From assembly GCF_022829545.1 (NCBI RefSeq), contig NZ_JAKSYM010000341.1:32356-96355 (forward strand): 64,000 nucleotides of DNA, in the 5' to 3' direction. The notes under the pieces were generated by a model. It did no database searches. It worked only from the letters and a program-made list of their open reading frames with translations, and was not told the origin of the DNA. Positions 36,105 through 44,828 of the stretch are shown here, piece by piece. The DNA comes from Methylobacterium sp. J-030. GTDB lineage: Bacteria > Pseudomonadota > Alphaproteobacteria > Rhizobiales > Beijerinckiaceae. Position 1 is the stretch's first letter. The number at the start of each line of letters is the position of its first letter. Position numbers and translations under genes: made by a program.

Positions 36105-36992
36105 CTATCCGGTCCGCTCGGCCTCGTCGCGCTTCACCGCCTGCCATGCGGCCTCCATGGCGGCCAGCTCCGAGCGGCCGAGCTCGCCCCCGGCCGCCGT
36201 CAGATGCGCCGCCATCGCGGCGAAGCGGCGCTCGAACTTGGCGGTGCCGTCGCGAAGCGCTGCCTCCGGGTCGATCCCGGCATGCCGGGCGAGGTTGGCC
36301 ACCGAGAACAGCAGGTCGCCGATCTCGTCCGCCACGGCCCGCCGGTCGCCCGCCGCCAGGGCCTCGGCGACCTCGTCGGTCTCCTCGCGGACCTTGTCGA
36401 TCACCTGGGCGGCGTTGTCCCAGTCGAAGCCGTAGCCCGCCGCCCGCCGGGAGATCTTTTCCGCCCGGGCCAGCGCCGGCAGCGCGCGGGCGACCCCGCC
36501 GAGCGGATCCGGTCCGGATTCCGCGTCACCGCGCGCCGCCCGCTCCTGTGCCTTGATCGCCGTCCATTGCGCCTCGACCTGCGCCGGGTCGCGCTGGGGC
36601 GAACCCTCCGGCAGGAGCGCCCCGTCCGGCGCGAAGACGTGCGGATGGCGGCGGACCAGCTTGTCGCCGATGGCGCGGGCGACATCGTCGAACGCGAAGG
36701 CCCCCTGCTCCTCGGCCATGCGGGCGTGGAACACCACCTGCAGCAGCAGGTCGCCGAGTTCGTCGCGCAGGTCGTCGCGGTCGCCCCGGGCCACCGCGTC
36801 GGCGACCTCGTAGGCCTCCTCGATCGTGTAGGGCACGATGGTGGCGGAGGTCTGCGCCACGTCCCAGGCGCAGCCGCGGACGGGGTCGCGCAGCGCCGCC
36901 ATCAGGCGCAGGAGCCGGCCCAGTTCCGTCTCCGCCGACGCTTCCCCGGCCGATGGTCCGCCCGCCCGGCCCGACTCGTGTGTCTCGCTCAT
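36105..36992 (-). CDS. mazG: MazG nucleoside triphosphate pyrophosphohydrolase
   Basis: A 295-residue two-domain MazG. The first domain has CAWDVAQTSATIVPYTIEEAYEV-type sequence, with EEAYE and the acidic RDELGDLLLQVVFHARMAEE. The second repeats the fold (KVREETDEVAEAL; VADEIGDLLFSVANLARH). It hydrolyses non-canonical or excess NTPs for housecleaning and stress control. In the usual CPWDxxQT motif, Pro is replaced by Ala (CAWDVAQT). Complete gene. Confidence 0.92.
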   Translation of the reverse strand: MSETHESGRAGGPSAGEASAETELGRLLRLMAALRDPVRGCAWDVAQTSATIVPYTIEEAYEVADAVARGDRDDLRDELGDLLLQVVFHARMAEEQGAFAFDDVARAIGDKLVRRHPHVFAPDGALLPEGSPQRDPAQVEAQWTAIKAQERAARGDAESGPDPLGGVARALPALARAEKISRRAAGYGFDWDNAAQVIDKVREETDEVAEALAAGDRRAVADEIGDLLFSVANLARHAGIDPEAALRDGTAKFERRFAAMAAHLTAAGGELGRSELAAMEAAWQAVKRDEAERTG

Positions 36993-37014
36993 GCCGGTAG
37001 CCTTATACCAAGTT

Positions 37015-37047
37015 GCGCTGATCCCGACCCGGGGTCGGGATCAGCGC
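37015..37047. terminator. Perfect 16-bp palindrome upstream of mazG
   Basis: GCGCTGATCCCGACCC and its exact complement flank one base. It sits between mazG and the small gene downstream. No T-run follows, so it could be a protein site or dispersed repeat rather than a terminator. The rest of 37048-37289 shows no gene. Confidence 0.5.
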
Positions 37048-37289
37048 CCCCGGCGGACGACCGCCGCCGCGCCGTCGCGCGGACGAACCCCGATGAGGCA
37101 GGCTCATCACGGTTCGGTCCTGAAGCCGTTCCCGACCGCGCCGCAACACGGTCCACGGCACAAATCGGGACGCCTCGGGGGCCGGCCGTGCGACGCGGAG
37201 CGGGGGTTGGCCGACGCAGCTCCGTTCCGGGGCCGCGGTTGGCCGCCGGGTTTCAGCGCAACGCCGGCGGCCCGAGTCGCGAAGCCGGC

Positions 37290-37490
37290 TCAGGCGTTCT
37301 TGCGCGGCCGGTGGTTCGGGTCGATGCCGCCGTCGAGCTTCGTCTCGTTGTCGACGTCACCCTCGAAGGTCGAATCCGCCTGCAGATCCGCTGGATCGGC
37401 GCCGCTCATGCCCTTCGAGGTGCCGATGCCGGGATTGCCCTTGAGGTCGGCATCCGTGGGCGTCTCGGTCTTGGGGTGCTTGCCTGACAT
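37290..37490 (-). CDS. Small hydrophilic protein, unknown
   Basis: A 66-residue acidic, Gly/Asp-rich protein (MSGKHPKTETPTDADLKGNP...; GDVDNETKLDGGIDPNHRPR), likely disordered. AGGAG 5 bases before the ATG at 37490 decides the start. Similar small proteins are common in Rhizobiales without known function. Confidence 0.6.
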   Translation of the reverse strand: MSGKHPKTETPTDADLKGNPGIGTSKGMSGADPADLQADSTFEGDVDNETKLDGGIDPNHRPRKNA

Positions 37491-37601
37491 GCTGGCTCCT
37501 GTCGGGTTCCGGAGCGGGGCCAACGCGTCGGAGCCGATGCGGTCTCCCGGATCCCGTGCGGCGGTTCGCCTCCCGGGTACGGCGCATGGCCGTCCGGGCG
37601 C

Positions 37602-38228
37602 TCAGCCGATCTCCGCCGCCGCGATCCGGCGCACGCCCGCCGCCTCCATGCGCGCCCAGGCCTGCGCGAGCGACCCGTCGACGTCGATCCCGCGCACCGC
37701 ATCCGCCACCACGACGGTGTCGAACCCCGCCGCGCGGGCGTCGAGCGCGCTCCAGGCGACGCAGAAGTCCGTGGCGAGGCCGCACAGGACGAGGCGGGTG
37801 ATGCCGCGCTCCCGGAGCGCCCCGGCGAGCCCGGTGCGGGTGGCCCGGTCGGCCTCCAGGAAGGCCGAGTAGCTGTCGACCCTGGGATCCAGCCCCTTGC
37901 GGATCACGAGGGACGCCCGGTCGGTGGCGAGCCCCGGCGCGAAACCCGCGCCGGGACTGCCCTGGACGCAGTGCCGGGGCCACAGCACCTGCGCGCCGTA
38001 GGGGAGCGCGACCGTCTCGAAGGGCGCCCGCCCGACATGATTGTCCGCGAAGGAGACGTGATCGGCCGGGTGCCAGTCCTGCGTCAGGGCCACGGTCCGG
38101 AATTTTTGCTGGAGCGCGTTGATCGGCCCGACCACGGCGTCGCCCTGCGGGACGGGCAGCGCCCCGCAGGTCAGGAAATCGACCTGCACGTCGATGACGA
38201 GGAGCAGGTCCGAGGCGGCAGGTGTCAC
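37602..38228 (-). CDS. pncA: Nicotinamidase
   Basis: A 208-residue isochorismatase-fold hydrolase converting nicotinamide to nicotinate for NAD salvage. The catalytic triad is visible as Asp in LLVIDVQVDF, Lys in LVIRKGLDP and Cys in CGLATDFCV. The metal site is in LTQDWHPADHVSF. Normal length. A 14-bp tandem repeat lies immediately before its start. Confidence 0.92.
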   Translation of the reverse strand: MTPAASDLLLVIDVQVDFLTCGALPVPQGDAVVGPINALQQKFRTVALTQDWHPADHVSFADNHVGRAPFETVALPYGAQVLWPRHCVQGSPGAGFAPGLATDRASLVIRKGLDPRVDSYSAFLEADRATRTGLAGALRERGITRLVLCGLATDFCVAWSALDARAAGFDTVVVADAVRGIDVDGSLAQAWARMEAAGVRRIAAAEIG

Positions 38229-38232
38229 GGCC

Positions 38233-38270
38233 AGGACGTCATGGGGAGGACGTCATGGGGAGGACGTCAT
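38233..38270. repeat. 14-bp tandem repeat before pncA
   Basis: AGGACGTCATGGGG occurs twice followed by a partial third unit, right upstream of the pncA start on the minus strand. Copy-number change could alter pncA expression. Confidence 0.75.
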
Positions 38271-38277
38271 AACAGCA

Positions 38278-39255
38278 TCACGGCAGCATCACGGTCGAGC
38301 CGGTGGTCTCCCGGCCGGCCAGGTCGCGGTGCACGGCTTGCGCCTCGGCCAGCGGATAGGTGGCATTGACCGCAATCTTCACCGCGCCCTCGCCGACCAC
38401 CTTGAACAGGCGGGCGGCCGCCTCCTCCAGGGTCGCGCGGTTCGCCGAGAAGGTCGCGAGCGTCGGGCGGGTCACGTAGAGCGAGCCGCGCGGCGCCAGC
38501 AGCCCGAGGTCGAGCCCGGTGATCGGCCCGGAGGCCGAGCCGAAGCTCGCGAGCAGGCCCAGCGGCGCGAGGCTGTCGAGGGAGCCCATCAGAGTCGCCT
38601 GCCCGACGCCGTCATAGACCACCGGCACGCCCTTGCCGCCGGTGATCTCGCGCACGCGCTTGGCGACGTCCTCCTCGCGGTAGAGGATGACGTGGTCGCA
38701 GCCGTTCTGCCGGGCGAGGTCCGCCTTCTCCGGGCTGCCGGCGGTGCCGATCACCGTGGCGCCGAGGTGCTTGGCCCATTGGCAGGCGATCAGGCCGACG
38801 CCGCCGGCGGCCGCCTGCCACAGGATCGTGTCGCCGGGCTTCACCGCGTAGGTCCGGTGCAGCAGGTACTCGACGGTGAGGCCCTTGAGCATCATGGCGG
38901 CGGCGGTTTTTTCGTCGACGCCGTCGGGAATCGGCACGGCCGCAGCGGCCGGGACCACCGGCTCCTCGGCGTAGCAGCCGTCCGCCACCGAGCCGTAGGC
39001 GACCCGGTCGCCGGGCTTGAACTGGCTGACGCCCTCGCCCACCGCCGTGACGGTGCCGGCGCCCTCCTTGCCGGGGGTGAAGGGCATGTGCGGCGACTTG
39101 TAGGCGCCGGTGCGGAAATAGATGTCGATGAAGTTGACGCCGATGGCCGCCTGTTTGACGCGGATCTGCCCAGGGCCGGGCTCGGCCAGGGGCACGTCCT
39201 CGAAGCGCATCACCTCGGGGCCGCCGTACTCGTAGACCCGGATCGCCTTCGGCAT
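38278..39255 (-). CDS. Zinc-free quinone oxidoreductase (MDR family)
   Basis: A 325-residue medium-chain reductase of the QOR type. It begins MPKAIRVYEYGGPEVM and has the substrate-domain block GVNFIDIYFRTGAY and the NADPH-binding motif QAAAGGVGLIACQWAK. The zinc-binding residues of alcohol dehydrogenases are missing. It reduces quinones one electron at a time in characterised relatives. Convergent with nothing; divergent from sdhE. Confidence 0.9.
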   Translation of the reverse strand: MPKAIRVYEYGGPEVMRFEDVPLAEPGPGQIRVKQAAIGVNFIDIYFRTGAYKSPHMPFTPGKEGAGTVTAVGEGVSQFKPGDRVAYGSVADGCYAEEPVVPAAAAVPIPDGVDEKTAAAMMLKGLTVEYLLHRTYAVKPGDTILWQAAAGGVGLIACQWAKHLGATVIGTAGSPEKADLARQNGCDHVILYREEDVAKRVREITGGKGVPVVYDGVGQATLMGSLDSLAPLGLLASFGSASGPITGLDLGLLAPRGSLYVTRPTLATFSANRATLEEAAARLFKVVGEGAVKIAVNATYPLAEAQAVHRDLAGRETTGSTVMLP

Positions 39256-39448
39256 CGTCGTGCTCCCGTTCGCCGCCCCGTCCGGGCGTTGGCCACCGAG
39301 ATAACGGAGCGACGGCCGGAGGCAATTTCTTTTTCCTTTTGACGCTCGCGCTCCGGGTGCGGCCGGGTCCCGATCCTGGATCCGGGGCGTCCGGCCGCCT
39401 ATCTTGGCGCCGACACCCGCCCGTTCCTCCGACCGGAAGTCGAAGAAA

Positions 39449-39745
39449 ATGTCCGGCACCACCCGCACGAGCGCCGATCTCGATCCGCGCCGCCGCCGCC
39501 TCCTCTACCGTGCCTGGCACCGGGGCATCCGCGAGATGGACCTGATCATGGGCCGCTTCGCCGATGCCGAGATCGGCGACCTGTCGGAGGCGGAGCTCGA
39601 CCAGTTCGAGGCGCTGATCGAAGTGCCGGACCGCGACCTGTTCAAGTGGCTCACCGGCGAGGCGGAGACGCCCTCGAACTACGACACGACGGTCTGGCAG
39701 CGCGTGCGCGCGTTCCACCGGCACGACGCACCGATCCATTCCTGA
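39449..39745 (+). CDS. sdhE: Succinate dehydrogenase assembly factor SdhE
   Basis: A 98-residue SdhE/SDH5 protein that promotes FAD attachment to SdhA. The RGXXE signature is RGIREMD, followed by the helical FADAEIGDLSEAELDQFEALIE and the end DRDLFKWLTGE. The ATG at 39449 gives the normal start. sdh genes are not in the window. Confidence 0.92.
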   Translation: MSGTTRTSADLDPRRRRLLYRAWHRGIREMDLIMGRFADAEIGDLSEAELDQFEALIEVPDRDLFKWLTGEAETPSNYDTTVWQRVRAFHRHDAPIHS

Positions 39746-39760
39746 GAGCGAACATCCACG

Positions 39761-39991
39761 ATGGACGAACCGAAGCCCAACTACGACCACCCGGCCCGGT
39801 CGATCGCCACCGAGCTGGTGGTGCGCATCCTGCTGGAGATGATGGAGCGCTCCGATCCGGCGCTGCGCGGCGAGATCCTGCGGCAGGCCACCGCCCGCGC
39901 CGACACGATGACCCGGGATATGCCCAACGCGGATTTCTTCCGCGGCCGGGTCGAGGCGGCGCTGGCGGAGATCGTCGGTCCGGACGCGTGA
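39761..39991 (+). CDS. Small helical protein downstream of sdhE
   Basis: A 76-residue, probably all-helical soluble protein (ATELVVRILLEMMERSDPAL; RADTMTRDMPNADFFRGRVE). It starts 15 bases after sdhE and is likely co-transcribed. Family not recognised. Confidence 0.6.
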   Translation: MDEPKPNYDHPARSIATELVVRILLEMMERSDPALRGEILRQATARADTMTRDMPNADFFRGRVEAALAEIVGPDA

Positions 39992-40023
39992 TGGGCGTGG
40001 GCCGGCGCAGCGCGCCGTCGGCC

Positions 40024-41769
40024 CTACTCCGCGGCCAGCACCGGATCGGCCGCCCCGCCCCCGAACTGGGCCGCGTGCAGGCGGCCGTAGGCCCCCCCGG
40101 CGGCGAGCAGAGCCGCGTGGCGGCCCTGTTCGACCACGCCGCCCGGCCCCAGCACCACGATGCGGTCGGCATCGCGGATGGTGGCGAGGCGGTGGGCGAT
40201 CACCAGGGTCGTGCGCCCGCGGGCAAGGTCCGCGAGCGCACGCTGGATCTCCCGCTCGGTCTGCGTGTCGAGCGCCGAGGTCGCCTCGTCGAGGATCAGG
40301 ATCGGCGGGTTCTTCAGGAAGACCCGCGCGATCGCGATGCGCTGCTTCTGCCCGCCCGACAGGCGCACCCCGCGCTCGCCCACCACGGTGTCGAGCCCGT
40401 CGGCCAAGCCGTCGATCAGCTCGCCGAGCCGGGCGCGCCGTGCGGCCACGTCGATCTCGGCCTCGGTGGCGTCAAGGCGGCCGTAGGCGATGTTCTCGCG
40501 GATCGTGCCGGCGAACAGAAACACGTCCTGCTGCACGATGCCGATCCGGCGTCGCAGCGATCCGAGGGTGATGGCGCGGATGTCGATCCCGTCGATGGTG
40601 ATCCGGCCGGCTTCCACCTCGTAGAAGCGCGGCAGCAGGGCGCAGAGCGTGGTCTTGCCGACCCCCGAGGGGCCCACGAACGCCACGGTCTCGCCCGCCG
40701 CCACCGCGAGGTCGAGGCCCGTGAAGACCGGGCGGCCCGGGCCGTAACCGAAGCCCACCCCCTCGAACCGGATGTCGCCGCGCAGGGATTCCACCGCGCG
40801 GGCGTCCGGCCGGTCGGTGATGTCGGGCTCGGTGGCGAGCAGCGCCTGATAGCGGCGGAAGCCCGCGACGCCCTTCGGATAAGTCTCGACCACGGCGCCG
40901 ATCTTCTCCAGCGGCCGGTAGAACACGCCGACCAGCAGCAGGAAGCCGACGAAGCCGCCGGGCGTCAGGTCGCCCCGGACCACGTAGGCGGCGCCGCCGA
41001 GCAGCACCGCGATCTGGACGAGGCGCAGGCCGAGATAGTTAATCGACAGCCCCGCCGCCATCAGCCGGTAGGCCTCGAGCTTGGTGTCCCGGTAGCGGGC
41101 GTTGTCGCGGGCGAACAGGGCGCGCTCGTGCGGCTCGTTGGCGAAGGCCTGGACGACCCGCATGCCGCCGACATTCTCCTCGATCCGGGCGTTGAAGGCG
41201 CCGACCCGGCCGTACTGCGCCTGCCAGTTGCGGGTCATGCGGCCGCCGTAGCGGATCGACACGAAGGCGATCACCGGCAGGATCGCCCCGGTGATCAGCG
41301 CCAGCGGCGCGTGGACCATCAGCATCAGCGCGAAGGCGCCAAAGAGCGTCATGATGGCGATGAACAGGTCCTCGGGCCCGTGATGGGCGACCTCGCCGAT
41401 CTCCTCCAGGTCCTTGGTCACCCGGGCGACGAGGTGGCCGGTCTTCTGGCCGTCGTAGAAGCGGAACGAGAGCTTCTGCAGATGGTCGAAGGCCCGTTCC
41501 CGCATCGTGGTCTCGATGTTGATGCCGAGCACGTGGCCCCAGTAGGTGACCACCACCATCAGCCCGGCATTGGCGACGTAGATCAGCGCCAGCCCGGCGG
41601 CGGCGAGCAGGATCAGGCCCCAATCCTGCCGGGGCAGCAGGGAATCGATGAAGCCCTTCACGGCCACGGGGAAGCCGAGCTCCAGCAGGCCGGACAGCAC
41701 CGCGCAGCCGAAATCGACCAGGAACAGGGTCCGGTACGGCCGGTAATAGGCGAGGAAGGCCTTCAGCAT
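40024..41769 (-). CDS. ABC exporter-fold half-transporter
   Basis: A 581-residue fusion of a six-helix membrane domain (~1-310) and an ATPase (~335-570). Walker A is GPSGVGKTTL, the signature LSGGQKQRIAIARV, Walker B ILILDEATSAL and the switch VIAHRLATI. It would act as a homodimer. Export of lipids, peptides or metabolites is typical of the fold, but YbtP/YbtQ-type siderophore importers share it. It is last in an operon with a FhuF-like reductase and an MFS protein, overlapping the reductase by 7 bases; a siderophore role is therefore inferred. Confidence 0.9.
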   Translation of the reverse strand: MLKAFLAYYRPYRTLFLVDFGCAVLSGLLELGFPVAVKGFIDSLLPRQDWGLILLAAAGLALIYVANAGLMVVVTYWGHVLGINIETTMRERAFDHLQKLSFRFYDGQKTGHLVARVTKDLEEIGEVAHHGPEDLFIAIMTLFGAFALMLMVHAPLALITGAILPVIAFVSIRYGGRMTRNWQAQYGRVGAFNARIEENVGGMRVVQAFANEPHERALFARDNARYRDTKLEAYRLMAAGLSINYLGLRLVQIAVLLGGAAYVVRGDLTPGGFVGFLLLVGVFYRPLEKIGAVVETYPKGVAGFRRYQALLATEPDITDRPDARAVESLRGDIRFEGVGFGYGPGRPVFTGLDLAVAAGETVAFVGPSGVGKTTLCALLPRFYEVEAGRITIDGIDIRAITLGSLRRRIGIVQQDVFLFAGTIRENIAYGRLDATEAEIDVAARRARLGELIDGLADGLDTVVGERGVRLSGGQKQRIAIARVFLKNPPILILDEATSALDTQTEREIQRALADLARGRTTLVIAHRLATIRDADRIVVLGPGGVVEQGRHAALLAAGGAYGRLHAAQFGGGAADPVLAAE

Positions 41770-42497
41770 CGCGGCTCGGATCGGCGTTGGGCGGCGCAGT
41801 CGACCGGGCAGAGCGCGCCGCAGGACGGCACCCCCGGCAGGCGGTGGCGCAGGCAGCAGACCCGCCGCCGGCAGCCCGACGCCCCCGGGCAGAGCGCCTG
41901 CGCCAGCGGGCTCTTAGAACAGGCGGGGCCGGCGCGCCATCCGAGGCAGGACGCGACGTCGTCACACGCTGCCGTCTCTCCGTCTCCGAGTTCCCGCGCG
42001 ACGTAGTCGAGGATCACCGCGGCGTTGCCCCAGAGGATCCGCGGGGCGATGCCGCAGCGGGCGTGGCACAGCTCCACGAAGGGCCGCAGATGGGCCTCCA
42101 CCAGCCCGGCGAGGCCGGGGGCTTGGCAGGATCCGCATCCGGCCGCGGGCAGGCGGAAGCGGCAGGGCCGTCCGGCCCCGTCGCGTTCGAGGCTCATCGC
42201 GTCAAAGGCGAGCGGAAGCGGGCGGCCGAGGCGGATCAGGGCGGTGAGCGCGGGCGTGGCGAGCGCCGCGAAGTAGAACTGGCTCCAGTACGAGACCAGG
42301 ATGCGCCGGTCGCAAGGGATGCAGCCCGCCTCGGGGCCGAGGCCGGCTGCAAAGGCCGAGAGGGTGGCGTCGAACACGAGCGGGTCGCGCAGCGCCCGGA
42401 GCGGCGTCGCCCCCGGGCCGCCGGGCCCGTCGGCGACGCCGTGCCGGTAGGCAGCGAGGGATTCAGGGACCTCGGAGGCGACCTGCGCGGCGATCAT
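41763..42497 (-). CDS. FhuF-like ferric-siderophore reductase
   Basis: A 244-residue protein with the FhuF end motif: CC, ten residues (LRHRLPGVPS), then C. E. coli FhuF has CC-X10-C-X2-C; here the final pair is spaced CGALC (X3), with a further Cys after PVD. The body has FYFAALATPALTALIRLGRPL typical of the family. FhuF releases iron from ferric hydroxamate siderophores in the cytoplasm through a 2Fe-2S cluster. It overlaps the MFS gene by 4 bases and the ABC gene by 7. Confidence 0.8.
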   Translation of the reverse strand: MIAAQVASEVPESLAAYRHGVADGPGGPGATPLRALRDPLVFDATLSAFAAGLGPEAGCIPCDRRILVSYWSQFYFAALATPALTALIRLGRPLPLAFDAMSLERDGAGRPCRFRLPAAGCGSCQAPGLAGLVEAHLRPFVELCHARCGIAPRILWGNAAVILDYVARELGDGETAACDDVASCLGWRAGPACSKSPLAQALCPGASGCRRRVCCLRHRLPGVPSCGALCPVDCAAQRRSEPRC

Positions 42498-43735
42498 CGC
42501 GGACCCGTCCGGTCAGCCCGCAGGGTCCGGCCCACTGCGACGGCGAGCCAGGCCACCGCGGCGGCGTAGGGCAAGAGGGCGGCGGCGAAGTAGCCCGGCC
42601 AGCCGATCCAGCCGGCGAGCGCCGGGGCGGCGACCCGCAGGGGCATCGCGGCGAAGAACGCCGCCCCGAACAGCAGCGCGTAGTCGGTGGCGGGCCTCGG
42701 TCCCTGTGCCCACCGATAGATCATGTTGAACACCGGCACCCCGAGGAACCCGCCGGCGACGAAGTTCAGCACCGTGGCGGCGATGGCGAGATCCGACATC
42801 CGGCCCGCGCAGGCTCCGGCCATCACCGCCCCGGAGGCGAGGACGCCGGCCGCCCCGAAGGCGATCAGCCGGACCGTGCCGAACCGGGCGGCGAGCCCGC
42901 CCGCCGCCAGCGCCATGACGAGGTTGACCGCCGGCAGGACGGTGCCGGTCAGGAAGCCGACCTGCCCGAGGGGCACGCCGAGATCGAGCAGCGCCAGGGT
43001 GTTGGGGCCGGAGAGCAGGTAGGCGGCTGCGAAGTAGGCCCCGAGCACCAGCACCCGCCCGCCGAGGACGCGCAGGCGCGCGAGCGAGCTCGACCAAAGC
43101 TCCGGCCGGCCCCCGGCCCCGCGGCGGCGCGCCTCCGGATAGACCAGGATCGGCAGGAGGCAGAGCGCGTCCAGCGCCGCGCAGGCCAGCACCGCCCCGT
43201 GCCAGCCGAGCCGGTCGTAGGCGCCGACCAAAACTCCGACGCCCAGGATGCCGCCGAGCGAGGCCCCGCACAGCTTGGCCGAAGCCACGAAGGCGCGCCG
43301 GTCCGCCGGCACGGTCTCGACCACCAGGGCTTCGAGGGCGATGTCCATGGTTGCAACGCCGGTGCAGGCCGCCACCGCCAGGGCGAGGAGCGTCGGGAGC
43401 GGCCAGTGCTCCCCGAGGCTGAGGAGGACGAGCAGGAGCACCGTCGCTCCTTGCGCGGCCGCGATCCAGCCGATCCGGTGGGCCAGCACCGGCAGGTGCA
43501 GGCGATCGAGGAGCGGCGCCCAGAGGAATGTGAGCCCGACCGGCAGGTTGATGAGCTGCAGCAGCCCGACCTCGGCGAGGTCCACCCCCCGTGCCCGCAG
43601 GATCAGCGGCGCCCCGCCCGACAGGAAGCCGAGGGTCGCCCCGAAGGTCACGTACAGGCAGAAGAACGGCGCCAGCGGGCGCAGGCCCGCCAGGGTGTCG
43701 GTGACCCGGTCGCCGAGGGCGTGTCCTGCCGCCAT
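42494..43735 (-). CDS. MFS permease, AmpG/RhtX-like siderophore importer candidate
   Basis: A 413-residue permease with 12 hydrophobic helices. It resembles the AmpG/RhtX/FptX group (LGFLSGGAPLILRARGVDLAE; TFLWAPLLDRLHLP; VATMDIALEALVVE). RhtX and FptX carry ferric siderophores across the inner membrane on their own. First gene of the overlapping trio with the FhuF-like reductase, which supports iron uptake over AmpG-type muropeptide import. No Fur, Irr or RirA site could be identified with confidence upstream. Confidence 0.82.
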   Translation of the reverse strand: MAAGHALGDRVTDTLAGLRPLAPFFCLYVTFGATLGFLSGGAPLILRARGVDLAEVGLLQLINLPVGLTFLWAPLLDRLHLPVLAHRIGWIAAAQGATVLLLVLLSLGEHWPLPTLLALAVAACTGVATMDIALEALVVETVPADRRAFVASAKLCGASLGGILGVGVLVGAYDRLGWHGAVLACAALDALCLLPILVYPEARRRGAGGRPELWSSSLARLRVLGGRVLVLGAYFAAAYLLSGPNTLALLDLGVPLGQVGFLTGTVLPAVNLVMALAAGGLAARFGTVRLIAFGAAGVLASGAVMAGACAGRMSDLAIAATVLNFVAGGFLGVPVFNMIYRWAQGPRPATDYALLFGAAFFAAMPLRVAAPALAGWIGWPGYFAAALLPYAAAVAWLAVAVGRTLRADRTGPR

Positions 43736-44114
43736 GGGGCTACGCCCGGGATCCGGCGCCGGGATGACCGGCCATCCGGGGGCTGCAGTTTATAATCACA
43801 CTAATCTATTGGTGCGCCTCGGTTTTTCTGACTATAGGGGTTGATGCCGGGGATCAAGCCGCGGGTTATGAGCCGCTTGGCGGCACGTTCTTGTGCGGGA
43901 TCCCGGATCGCATTCCGCTGGCGCGCCATGCACCCGGGAGAGGGTCGGCGCTTCATCCTGCACCACCCCTGTCCGGGAGCCGGCACACACAGTGCCGCGC
44001 AAGCGGCTTCTCTTTAGCCGAGGCTGGTTGGGGACGAAGACCCCGGCGTTAACCATCCATCAACCATAGTTCGGGCAGATTTTCCCATCGCGGGCCAGCC
44101 TGGAGGGACGATCC
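43736..44114. other. Divergent intergenic region before 44115
   Basis: About 380 bases between the MFS gene and a small plus-strand gene. An AT-rich patch (43785-43845) probably carries the iron-operon promoter. I see no gene. Confidence 0.45.
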
Positions 44115-44333
44115 ATGACGCGACGCCGGGACTTCGACGCGCTGAGCGAGGCGCAGATCGCCGCGGGCCGCACGCGGAAGCGCTGGGTCGCCCCGAAGGC
44201 CGCGTTCCGGCCCGCCGGCCCGCTCGGGGTGTCCGACCTCCTCGACACGATCCAGCACGTCGCCGAGGCCGCCACGGGCGAGCGCAGCTTCCTGCACCTG
44301 CGCCCCGAAAAGACCGGCACGCGGGGACGCTGA
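44115..44333 (+). CDS. Small basic protein, unknown
   Basis: A 72-residue basic protein (MTRRRDFDALSEAQIAAGRT; GVSDLLDTIQHVAEAATGE). GGAGGG 7 bases before the ATG supports translation. No family recognised; a nucleic-acid-binding role would be a guess. Confidence 0.55.
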   Translation: MTRRRDFDALSEAQIAAGRTRKRWVAPKAAFRPAGPLGVSDLLDTIQHVAEAATGERSFLHLRPEKTGTRGR

Positions 44334-44342
44334 GAGCCGGCG

Positions 44343-44762
44343 TCAGGCCTCGGTCCCGGCCACGTCCCGGACCGTCCGCTTCGCCTGCCGCCACGTCCGC
44401 CAGGGTTCGAGGTTCGAGAGCGCCATCCGGCGCGCGCCGAGCCAGCCGAGCCAGAGCGCCATGATGATGAAGGGTGCGGCGACGATCAGCGCCGCCGGCG
44501 CCTCGGAGCCCAGAGGCAGGGCCAGCAGCTTCACCACCCCGTCGAGGCCGAGGAAGAAGGTCACGATCAGGAGGATCGGGATCGTCCCGACGATGGCGAC
44601 CAGCGAGACGATCGCCCGGATGTTGCCGTCGACCTCGCTCCGCGCCAGCGTCAGCAGCGCCTCAACATGGGCGCTGCCCTCGCGCAGGGCCGCGATCAGC
44701 AGAGCCAAGGTCCCCTCAGGGTGTCGTCCGTCAGGGGTTCTTCCGTCGGGGGTTTGGCGCAT
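44343..44762 (-). CDS. Holin-superfamily (YqjE/Holin-X-like) membrane protein
   Basis: A 139-residue protein with an amphipathic N-terminal helix (LALLIAALREGSAHVEALLTLARSE-type; 20-45) and two membrane helices (AIVSLVAIVGTIPILLIV; ALIVAAPFIIMALWLGWL). This fits the chromosomal YqjE / putative Holin-X family, whose role is unclear and generally not phage-related. No phage genes adjoin it. Confidence 0.65.
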   Translation of the reverse strand: MRQTPDGRTPDGRHPEGTLALLIAALREGSAHVEALLTLARSEVDGNIRAIVSLVAIVGTIPILLIVTFFLGLDGVVKLLALPLGSEAPAALIVAAPFIIMALWLGWLGARRMALSNLEPWRTWRQAKRTVRDVAGTEA

Positions 44763-44828
44763 GGTGCCGGATCTTCCTGGGAGAGCCGCGGGCCAACGGA
44801 CCCGCCGGCCGAAGCGTTCCGCCCCTCC

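Noticed and set aside
43736..43850. Possible Fur/Irr/RirA operator before the iron operon
   Set aside because: The AT-rich patch lacks a convincing palindrome or TGA-N9-TCA match.
44343..44762. Holin-like protein as evidence of a prophage
   Set aside because: No phage genes nearby; the YqjE/Holin-X type is chromosomal and widespread.
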